DNA from: JBBSWA01 sp038046485
GTDB taxonomy: Archaea > Nanobdellota > Nanobdellia > Woesearchaeales > SM23-78
Reading direction: 5' to 3'
NCBI GenBank assembly: GCA_038046485.1
Contig: JBBSWA010000058.1
Location: 1 to 23,440 of the forward strand
Length of the DNA: 23,440 nt
The position numbers and the translations under genes were made by a program. Position 1 is the first letter of the stretch. Every line of letters starts with the position of its first letter. Shown here one piece after another: positions 5,368 through 10,399 of this stretch. Under the pieces are notes generated by a model, which ran no database searches, was not told where the DNA came from, and saw only the letters and a program-made list of their open reading frames with translations.

Positions 5368-6405
5368 ATGGACGACGAAAACATCATTGGCCAAGCAAAC
5401 ATTAAAGTAATCGGTACAGGTGGAGCAGGCACCAACATGGTAAACTGGCTCTACAAGAAAGGCATCCGTGGTGCCGAAATCATTGCATGCAACACGGATA
5501 AACAGCACCTCAATCTAATTGAAGCTGACCGCAAGTTCTTAATTGGTGAAAACTTGACGCGAGGTTTAGGTTGTGGTGGTTTTGCAGAAAAAGGAACTCA
5601 AGCGGCCAATGAGAGTCAAAACACCATCCGAGAAGCCCTCAAAGGAGCAGATATGGTATTCATCTGCGCAGGTATGGGTGGCGGAACTGGTACAGGGTCA
5701 GCACATGTAATTGCTAAAATCGCAAAGGACATGGGTGCTATTGTTATAGGAACAGTCACCTTGCCCTTCAAGATAGAGCGCTCTCGCATCGATAAAGCCG
5801 AGTTTGGCCTAAGACTCTTGCGAGACAACGCAGATACCGTTATCGCTATCGATAACAACCGATTGGTTCAGATTGCAGGCAACTTGCCAGTAAACCAGGC
5901 CTTTGCCGTAGCAAATGAATTAGTCTCTACCATGATCAAAGGAATCGTAGAAATCATTGCCGTACCCAGCTTAGTCAACATTGACTTTGCAGACGTAAAG
6001 GCAATCATGAATGGTGGCGGAGTAGCTGCCATTGGTATCGGTGTTTCTGATACAAACAGTCGTGTTGAAGAAGCCGTAAAAGCAGCTCTCAACAACCCCT
6101 TATTGGAGATCAAGTACGAAGGTGCCACAGGCGCTTTGATCCACGTAGAAGGCGGAAACGACATGACCCTCGATGAAGTAAGTCGATGCGGTGAACTCGT
6201 AACCGAAACCATGGATCAAGATGCGAACGTCATTTGGGGCGCTCGAGTCAATGAAGAGATGAAAGGAAGAATCACTGTAATGACAATTATTACAGGAGTC
6301 TCTTCGCCATGGATCATGGGTAAAGGAGAAGTTCGTAATTCTTCAGGTAGTCGATCGTCTAAAAAGGCGTACAGCGATGACCTGGGAATTGAATTGATCA
6401 ACTAA
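5368..6405 (+). CDS. ftsZ: Cell-division tubulin homologue FtsZ
   Basis: FtsZ is the GTP-binding protein that polymerises into the division ring. The N-terminal GTGGAGTN (residues 16-23) and NTDKQHL (42-48) line the nucleotide site. The tubulin signature GGGTGTG is at 104-110, and DNNRL and NxDFADVK in the T7/synergy region are present. The start is ATG 5368, because GGTGA at 5358-5362 is a well-placed ribosome-binding site; the upstream GTG at 5359 is part of that site. Length 345 is normal for the core, with only a short C-terminal tail (SSGSRSSKKAYSDDLGIELIN) that could bind a partner. NTDKQHL is reminiscent of archaeal FtsZ1, but I cannot settle FtsZ1 versus FtsZ2. It is followed after 17 bp by the helical-repeat gene, probably in one transcript. 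Confidence 0.96.
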   Translation: MDDENIIGQANIKVIGTGGAGTNMVNWLYKKGIRGAEIIACNTDKQHLNLIEADRKFLIGENLTRGLGCGGFAEKGTQAANESQNTIREALKGADMVFICAGMGGGTGTGSAHVIAKIAKDMGAIVIGTVTLPFKIERSRIDKAEFGLRLLRDNADTVIAIDNNRLVQIAGNLPVNQAFAVANELVSTMIKGIVEIIAVPSLVNIDFADVKAIMNGGGVAAIGIGVSDTNSRVEEAVKAALNNPLLEIKYEGATGALIHVEGGNDMTLDEVSRCGELVTETMDQDANVIWGARVNEEMKGRITVMTIITGVSSPWIMGKGEVRNSSGSRSSKKAYSDDLGIELIN

Positions 6406-6422
6406 GAGCATAGGTGAGTTTC

Positions 6423-7163
6423 ATGCCTGAATACCGAGACGAACGAATGGTAAAGAAGCTTGTGGGTGAAGCCGTGGAGCAAGTCCACGCTTCCGAAACA
6501 GCTTCAAACCCGGCCTTCAAAAAGATTTTACCTTTGTTGATGGAGAAGGGAATTGATAACGTGAATCTCTCGATGTTCAGCGATGATCTCAAAAAACAGC
6601 TCTTAAATTCATTAGGTGATGAGTACGCGCGCAAAGGTCGTATGACTGATGCGATCAAGGTCTTTTCTATGACGCTCAATTGCCGACGATTATCGGAGAT
6701 TGGAGAAGAGTTTGAAAAGATTGGAATGTACAGCGATGCCGTGCAGTGTTTTATGCAGGCAAACAACGAAGAAAAGTTAGCCGTGCTGGGCACTAAATGC
6801 TTAAGGAACGGTCACTTAAAGGATTCGATGACAGCGTTTTCAGCAATCGGCGACATGGACAACTTAAACCGCGTGGGTAGTGAATGTATTGATAAAAACA
6901 AACTAGATTACGCAATAGAAATTTTTGGATTGACTGGAAACTCAGGACAGCTCATCCACGTAGGAAAAAAATGTATGGATCAGAAAAAATACCCCAGTGC
7001 CGTGAAAGCATTTGCGCTAGCGGACGATAAGGACAGCCTAAACCTGGTCGGTGATGTGTGTTTGCGAGAAAACCTTGTAAATACAGCGCTTAAGGCCTAC
7101 GATAGCGCGCAGAATGAGGCCATGGTGGCTTTTGTTAAGTCCAACTTCGTCAGTGTAGCGTAA
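6423..7163 (+). CDS. Helical-repeat (TPR/solenoid-like) protein encoded directly behind ftsZ
   Basis: The 246 residues are built from about six units of 28-29 residues, each with an L-x-x-(V/L/I)-G-x-x-(C/Y/F) pattern and a second helix of form YxxAxxxF. The units begin near residues 62, 90, 119, 148, 177 and 206. This spacing gives a TPR-like right-handed solenoid, a scaffold for protein binding. No signal peptide or membrane segment is seen. ATG 6423 is preferred because AGGTGA (6412-6417) lies 5 nt upstream; it sits 17 bp after the ftsZ stop, so co-transcription and translational coupling are likely. The context suggests a division or FtsZ-associated role, but this is inference. T-rich terminators follow the stop. 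Confidence 0.8.
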   Translation: MPEYRDERMVKKLVGEAVEQVHASETASNPAFKKILPLLMEKGIDNVNLSMFSDDLKKQLLNSLGDEYARKGRMTDAIKVFSMTLNCRRLSEIGEEFEKIGMYSDAVQCFMQANNEEKLAVLGTKCLRNGHLKDSMTAFSAIGDMDNLNRVGSECIDKNKLDYAIEIFGLTGNSGQLIHVGKKCMDQKKYPSAVKAFALADDKDSLNLVGDVCLRENLVNTALKAYDSAQNEAMVAFVKSNFVSVA

Positions 7164-7175
7164 CACCCAGCAAGG

Positions 7176-7202
7176 CTTTTTCTTTTTTACTTTATTTTTT
7201 CT
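7176..7202 (+). terminator. T-rich terminator after the ftsZ operon
   Basis: Three successive T tracts (CTTTTTC, TTTTTTAC, TATTTTTTCT) follow the helical-repeat gene without a clear hairpin, as is usual for archaeal termination. Confidence 0.55.
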
Positions 7203-7243
7203 CTTCCGACCTATCCGTAAATCTTCCGGTTTTTGGTAGTAAG

Positions 7244-7253
7244 TTATATAAAT
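7244..7253 (+). promoter_or_regulatory. TATA box for the two-gene micro-operon
   Basis: TTATATAAAT is centred 27 bp before ATG 7276, predicting a leaderless mRNA beginning with the 36-codon gene. It is the main reason to accept that short gene. Confidence 0.6.
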
Positions 7254-7275
7254 AAAAAGACATTCTAGTGTAGAT

Positions 7276-7386
7276 ATGGAATCAGTCGTCAACTTTAAGA
7301 AAAAAATAAAGATGGATTCTCCCCCGATTTCTTCTGAGGGTAGAACGTTAATGGAAGAAGTTTGGAAGTTATTTGGGTGGTCTTAA
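7276..7386 (+). CDS. 36-residue microprotein, first gene of a pair
   Basis: A short ORF begins exactly where a TATA-directed transcript should start and ends in TAATG, where the stop shares its last A with the ATG of the next gene. The product has a basic front part (MESVVNFKKKIKMDSPP) and an aromatic C-terminal helix (LMEEVWKLFGWS) that could bind a membrane or a partner. No family is recognised. It may be a functional microprotein or a leader peptide coupling translation of the downstream gene. The main risk is that it is only a leader; the promoter position and exact overlap argue for translation. Confidence 0.5.
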   Translation: MESVVNFKKKIKMDSPPISSEGRTLMEEVWKLFGWS

Positions 7387-7577
7387 TGGCCGCTCCAGAA
7401 ATGGGTTTTGTCTTTGGCATTCGGATTCAGCGAGATGTCAATGGAAATTTTGTTGGATACCAAGTTCAGAGCGAAAGCAAAGGATTGCCAGAAGAAACCA
7501 TTTTAACCATCGTCAGAAACTGGATCCGAGCAGCAGAAGATAATTATTACAAGAAATTTACAGGAAAGGATAATTAA
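7386..7577 (+). CDS. 63-residue orphan protein, second gene of a pair
   Basis: The start ATG overlaps the stop of the preceding microgene (TAATG), with a purine-rich GGGTGG 6-11 nt upstream acting as ribosome-binding site. An extended in-frame start at 7362 would lack such a site. The product looks folded: a beta part (MGFVFGIRIQRDVNGNFVGYQVQS) followed by an amphipathic helix (EETILTIVRNWIRAAEDNYYKKF). I do not recognise the family. It may work together with the 36-residue partner. The gene ends 30 bp before tRNA-Glu, which is encoded on the other strand. Confidence 0.6.
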   Translation: MAAPEMGFVFGIRIQRDVNGNFVGYQVQSESKGLPEETILTIVRNWIRAAEDNYYKKFTGKDN

Positions 7578-7607
7578 GTCTAGATATGTATTCTAAGAAA
7601 ATAAAGG

Positions 7608-7731
7608 CGCTCCGGCCGGGATTTGAACCCGGGTCATCACCTCGAGAGGGTGATGTGCTTGTTCCCGTAGGGAACTTCAAAAATCAAAGATTTTTGTTTG
7701 TTTCCGCAAAGCCGGACTACACTACCGGAGC
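7608..7731 (-). tRNA. tRNA-Glu(CTC) with a D-loop intron
   Basis: The acceptor GCTCCGG pairs with CCGGAGC, the D-stem GTGT with GCAC, the anticodon stem TCACC with GGTGA (loop CTCTCGA, anticodon CTC), and the T-stem CCGGG with CCCGG (loop TTCAAAT). A 49-nt insert (7662-7710) splits the D-loop. Its removal gives AGTCCGGCCAA, a normal archaeal Glu D-loop, and a mature length of 75 nt. The discriminator is G, and G-CC but not CCA is encoded. Confidence 0.9.
7662..7710 (-). other. D-loop (20/20a) intron of tRNA-Glu, 49 nt
   Basis: The central helix pairs exon TCCG with intron CGGG (one G-U). The bulges are GC|T and AA|C, both 3 nt and cut after the second base, as in a standard BHB. The intron contains AAAAATC-ttt-GATTTTT and GTTCCC-tac-GGGAAC, whose 3' arm includes the 3' splice bulge, so the two folds compete. 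Confidence 0.8.
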
Positions 7732-7755
7732 ATACGTCTGAGTGGCTGAGGATGG

Positions 7756-7764
7756 TTTATAAAC
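7756..7764 (-). promoter_or_regulatory. TATA box for tRNA-Glu
   Basis: GTTTATAAA (minus strand) is centred 29 bp before the tRNA 5' end at 7731. Confidence 0.6.
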
Positions 7765-7797
7765 ATATTGACTCAGTAGATCATGGAATAAAGAAGA

Positions 7798-8244
7798 TCA
7801 GTTAGGTAGTTCTTTTAATAGCGTAGCAGCTGCTTGCGCAATTAGCATGGTATTCCCTATAGTGGCTTCCACACTGATTGTATTAACAGAACTCTGTCCT
7901 AGGTAGTGTTCTTTGAAAAGAAGGGCAGCTTTTTCTTGGATGTGTAAGCTCGCGGTTAAGAGTAAGTTTACAATGTCTCTAAGCGCATCTTTGGCAGGAG
8001 GGTCTAGCTGGTTAAGTTCAATGCGGGTAAGGCTTAAGCTGCCTTCAAAAAATTTAGCAAATCGATCTTTATTCAAGTCAAGCGTGTTTAAATCGTCGGA
8101 AATATCATATTTTTGAAGTTGGGGGGAGAATGTTACGGTGGTTGGGGGGAGTATACGGTATTTCGGATTTGTGTAAAATAAGAGGCGATCAATTACAATA
8201 AAATTATCAAGCCCTCTTTTTAATAGACTAGCAGATTGAGACAT
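7798..8244 (-). CDS. Orphan helical protein (148 aa)
   Basis: The start ATG at 8244 is set by a TATA box 26 bp upstream; the frame stays open into the tRNA-Lys gene, but that part is not protein. The product begins MSQSASLLKRGLDNFIVIDRLL. Residues about 75-148 form several amphipathic helices (for example AKDALRDIVNLLLTASLHIQ and NTMLIAQAAATLLKELPN). A proline-rich turn (ILPPTTVTFSPQL) precedes them. There is no signal peptide. I do not recognise a family. The gene lies alone between tRNA-Glu and tRNA-Lys, all on the minus strand. Confidence 0.65.
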   Translation of the reverse strand: MSQSASLLKRGLDNFIVIDRLLFYTNPKYRILPPTTVTFSPQLQKYDISDDLNTLDLNKDRFAKFFEGSLSLTRIELNQLDPPAKDALRDIVNLLLTASLHIQEKAALLFKEHYLGQSSVNTISVEATIGNTMLIAQAAATLLKELPN

Positions 8245-8264
8245 GATCTTTATTCTTAGACGGG

Positions 8265-8274
8265 TATTAATATA
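8265..8274 (-). promoter_or_regulatory. TATA box for the 148-residue orphan
   Basis: TATATTAATA on the minus strand is centred 26 bp before ATG 8244. Confidence 0.55.
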
Positions 8275-8334
8275 CTTTTCGCTCGAACATGAAAATGGTG
8301 AGTCCAAGGGGATTCGAACCCCTGACCTGCCGGT

Positions 8335-8369
8335 TGCTTTCGTAACCTTGCCCAAGGACAAGGTTTGGC
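8335..8369 (-). other. 37/38 intron of tRNA-Lys, 35 nt
   Basis: Canonical site. The bulges would be TA|G and CA|A. The central helix CTCT/AAAG has one C-A mismatch, so this is a relaxed BHB. The intron body folds as AACCTTG...CAAGGTT. Confidence 0.8.
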
Positions 8370-8387
8370 TAAGAGCCGGCTGCTCAA

Positions 8388-8404
8388 TTACCCAAGTTTG
8401 ACTA
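8388..8404 (-). other. D-loop micro-intron of tRNA-Lys, 17 nt
   Basis: With these borders the BHB is regular: outer helix GCTTA/TGAGC, central helix GCCC/GGGT, bulges GG|T and AA|T, and an AGT-CAA-ACT mini hairpin. Borders two bases over (8386-8402) instead give the more usual D-loop ending GGTA, so the exact site is open. Confidence 0.6.
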
Positions 8405-8449
8405 CCGGGCTAAGCTATGGACCCTTCGTCGAGAAAAACTCGAGTTTGG

Positions 8450-8458
8450 TTTATATAT
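8450..8458 (-). promoter_or_regulatory. TATA box for tRNA-Lys
   Basis: ATATATAAA on the minus strand lies about 30 bp before the tRNA 5' end at 8424. A small CTCGAG/CTCGA inverted repeat lies between them. Confidence 0.55.
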
Positions 8459-8468
8459 CTTTCGAACT

Positions 8469-9533
8469 TTACCGAGGAGGTATGGCTCCTTTATTTCGCA
8501 GAATGTATTCAAAGGATAGTTTACCGAATAAAAGATTTTCTGGGTCGTAGAAGTCTATATGCCTGCTTCTCTTTTCACCAGTGAGTTCACCTGGTTTTGT
8601 GGGTTGCCAGACACCAAAGTGTAGGTGGGGATCTTGAAAAGCATAGCCTTTCAACACGCCGATCTTCTCGCCTGCTGCAATATTTTGGCCACTTTCTACT
8701 TCGGGATGGGTGTGGGTATATTGGCCGAAGGTGTCATCTCCATGATCAACAATCACTCTATTTAGGTTGTGAGGGGTGTCCCAAGGGGTGTAGAGGGAAG
8801 GGGTGTCTTTCACAGCCTCTAAAACTCTTCCAGTTCTTGCGGCGAATAAGGGCACATCTTTTGTGAAAAAGAGGCTGTGCATATGGCTCATTTCTCCGGG
8901 GGGTCCATGTTCGGGGGTGCATGAAACAATGGAGCTGTAGGCGGAGTAATCTTCTTTTGAAAAAGGCAAATAATAAGCAGAAGATTTTGGAGAGGGGGTA
9001 TCTAGTGAATTTAGGTCTGCTTCAGCTTGTTGATAGAGTTGTTCATAAACAAAGCAAATGGCGGATAGACAATTCTTGGGGTTGGCCGTTTTTGGTATCT
9101 GTGTGAGTAAGTGAGAACCGAGTGCCTCATTTGTTGTGCCCAATCGGTAAGCTGCGCTTTCGAGATAGGATTGATTTCTACGAAGTTTATGACTTACTTC
9201 ATTTCGGGTGTCTTGGGTAACTTTGGGTAAGGATTTATTTTTAAGCTGCGCTTCAGTTTCTAAAAAGTGATAGCAAAGAAGTGCGAGTCTTAATTCATGT
9301 CCTGGATTGTTATCTTGAGTGGTAGAGATTCGAGCCCATTCCATAAGTCCATACCATACTTCTTTATTGTCTTTTTTCAGACGAACTTCAAGCTCTTCAA
9401 CCCATCTTAGTTGTTTTATTTCTTCTGCTATCTGTCGGAAGGTATCATTTTTGACGCATGGAAGGCCGGATTCAAGACCCATCCGCGTTGAAATTTGAGA
9501 GGACTTTATATCTGTTCGCCCTTCGACCATCAT
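8469..9533 (-). CDS. M23 (LytM)-type metallopeptidase-like protein (354 aa)
   Basis: The C-terminal 140 residues match the M23 fold: VIVDHGDDTFGQYTHTHPEV (residues 260-279), SGQNIAAGEKIGVLKG (281-296), and the zinc-binding HLHF in DPHLHFGVW (301-309). The catalytic His of the second motif is H274. The first ligand pair (H-x-x-x-D) is less clear: MSHMHSLFFTKDVP contains candidates H217, H219 and D226. The first 200 residues are helical, charged and without a signal peptide, so export is unproven. M23 enzymes cut glycyl bonds in peptidoglycan, which archaea lack. ATG 9533 is preferred because upstream codons overlap the divergent membrane-protein gene; the start remains uncertain (9641 is possible). 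Confidence 0.78.
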   Translation of the reverse strand: MMVEGRTDIKSSQISTRMGLESGLPCVKNDTFRQIAEEIKQLRWVEELEVRLKKDNKEVWYGLMEWARISTTQDNNPGHELRLALLCYHFLETEAQLKNKSLPKVTQDTRNEVSHKLRRNQSYLESAAYRLGTTNEALGSHLLTQIPKTANPKNCLSAICFVYEQLYQQAEADLNSLDTPSPKSSAYYLPFSKEDYSAYSSIVSCTPEHGPPGEMSHMHSLFFTKDVPLFAARTGRVLEAVKDTPSLYTPWDTPHNLNRVIVDHGDDTFGQYTHTHPEVESGQNIAAGEKIGVLKGYAFQDPHLHFGVWQPTKPGELTGEKRSRHIDFYDPENLLFGKLSFEYILRNKGAIPPR

Positions 9534-9542
9534 TTTAATAAA
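9532..9542 (+). promoter_or_regulatory. TATA-like element for the membrane protein at 9565
   Basis: ATTTTAATAAA is centred 28 bp before ATG 9565. Confidence 0.45.
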
Positions 9543-9564
9543 GGGTGAAAGAGTCGATGGCTTA

Positions 9565-10152
9565 ATGAAGGATAAAAAAGAACCTGCTTGGTTGAAGTTT
9601 GCTTTCTTTACTGCCTTTCTTTTCTTGATCATCTGTTTCATCGTGTCGTGGATTCAGAAAGCTTCGTATCGGATCGATTCGACGGTGCATGGTTTGTTTC
9701 TCATCTGGCTTTTCTTTAAGAGGAAAAAATTAGGAATAGAACCATGGGTGTTGGTCGGGGTTATGATTCCTCTGTTGATGGACAACGCAGGTTTGTTCGG
9801 GGCATATAATCTGTCTTGGGGGGTTGTAGGGTATGATAAATGGTTGCATCTCGTGAGCGGCTTTGTGTTCACATTCGCTTTATACCAATGGTTAGCATCT
9901 AAGAAATTCGGAAAGGGTTGGAAAGTGTATCTCGTGGCGTTCCTCATGTTCACAGGTTTAGGAGCGATTGAGGAGCTCGCAGAATTCATAGGTTCTGTCT
10001 ACCTCGGTGTCAGCCAGGGTTTCCTTGCTCAGGCAGCCGGAGAAGCCTTTTACAAGGTCTCAGACCTTGTCCGATTTGACAGTCATTGGGATATGATGTT
10101 TAACTTCTTTGGTGGATTGCTGACAGGGATTATTATTTGGATTAGAAAATAA
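9565..10152 (+). CDS. Polytopic membrane protein, YjdF/DUF2238-like (195 aa)
   Basis: About six membrane helices are seen (residues about 11-30, 36-50, 59-75, 91-108, 118-138 and 175-192). The conserved spots DKWLHLVSGF (91-100), GAIEELAEF and FDSHWDMMFNFFGG resemble the YjdF/DUF2238 family, in which H, E and W-D-M residues line the membrane interior. The family has no established reaction. The start is ATG 9565, with a TATA-like element 28 bp upstream. The gene is divergent from the M23-like gene and ends 3 bp before the 3' end of tRNA-Ser(GGA) on the other strand. Confidence 0.72.
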   Translation: MKDKKEPAWLKFAFFTAFLFLIICFIVSWIQKASYRIDSTVHGLFLIWLFFKRKKLGIEPWVLVGVMIPLLMDNAGLFGAYNLSWGVVGYDKWLHLVSGFVFTFALYQWLASKKFGKGWKVYLVAFLMFTGLGAIEELAEFIGSVYLGVSQGFLAQAAGEAFYKVSDLVRFDSHWDMMFNFFGGLLTGIIIWIRK

Positions 10153-10154
10153 AG

Positions 10155-10286
10155 CGCCCAGGCCCGGATTTGAACCGGGAATCCCAGAGGGACAAGCTCA
10201 CTGAAGTCTTCCGACTTCGTGGTGCCAAAAACCGAAGGTTTTTGAGCATTCCAGGCTTGCGCAATACCAGGTTATGCGACCTGGGC
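10155..10286 (-). tRNA. tRNA-Ser(GGA) with a 37/38 intron
   Basis: The acceptor GCCCAGG pairs with CCTGGGC, the D-stem GCA with TGC, the anticodon stem CAAGC with GCTTG, and the T-stem CCCGG with CCGGG (loop TTCAAAT). The class II variable arm CCC-TCT-GGG is identical to that of tRNA-Ser(CGA). Removing 50 nt (10199-10248) gives loop CTGGAAA with anticodon GGA and a mature length of 82 nt. The discriminator is G and CCA is not encoded. Confidence 0.9.
10199..10248 (-). other. 37/38 intron of tRNA-Ser(GGA), 50 nt
   Basis: The central helix pairs CTGG (32-35) with intron TCAG (one G-U). The bulges AA|T and TG|A equal those of tRNA-Ser(CGA). Two internal hairpins are seen: CAAAAACC-ttc-GGTTTTTG and GAAGTC-gga-(a)GACTTC. 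Confidence 0.85.
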
Positions 10287-10307
10287 ACATAATGGCTAGG
10301 TAGCGAC

Positions 10308-10328
10308 CAAAAACAGTCAATGTTTTTG
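10308..10328. repeat. Hairpin upstream of tRNA-Ser(GGA)
   Basis: CAAAAAC at 10308-10314 and GTTTTTG at 10322-10328 form a 7-bp stem where a TATA box for the tRNA would be expected. No clear TATA is visible there. The same A-tract/T-tract stem type recurs in the tRNA introns. Confidence 0.5.
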
Positions 10329-10369
10329 AGTATGCAACCAAGGCATATGTCTTTGGTTTCTCCCAAGAG

Positions 10370-10378
10370 TTTATAAAG
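10370..10378 (+). promoter_or_regulatory. TATA box for the helicase gene
   Basis: TTTATAAAG is centred 26 bp before ATG 10400. Confidence 0.6.
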
Positions 10379-10399
10379 TCTTCTTTCACTCTATAGTCG

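Larger units (their letters stand above)
8296..8424 (-). tRNA. tRNA-Lys(CTT) with two introns and an encoded CCA
   Basis: The acceptor GGGTCCA pairs with TGGACTC (one G-U), the D-stem GCTT with GAGC, the anticodon stem GCCGG with CCGGC, and the T-stem GGGG with CCCC around loop TTCGAAT. After removal of a 35-nt insert the anticodon loop is CTCTTAA (anticodon CTT). A second insert of 17 nt lies in the D-loop. The mature length is 74 nt without CCA. Discriminator A is followed by CCA in the DNA, the only tRNA in this window with a genomic CCA. Confidence 0.88.

Noticed and set aside
8245..8361. Extended N-terminus of the 148-residue orphan
   Set aside because: The extra codons read through the tRNA-Lys 3' half; a TATA box supports the start at 8244.
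10287..10369. Possible tRNA fragment upstream of tRNA-Ser(GGA)
   Set aside because: The minus strand has tRNA-like words (GGTCGC, TTGCATACTC) but no acceptor, anticodon or T-arm can be formed.
10142..10389. Minus-strand ORFs of 63-74 codons
   Set aside because: They overlie tRNA-Ser(GGA) and its upstream hairpin and encode no protein-like sequence.
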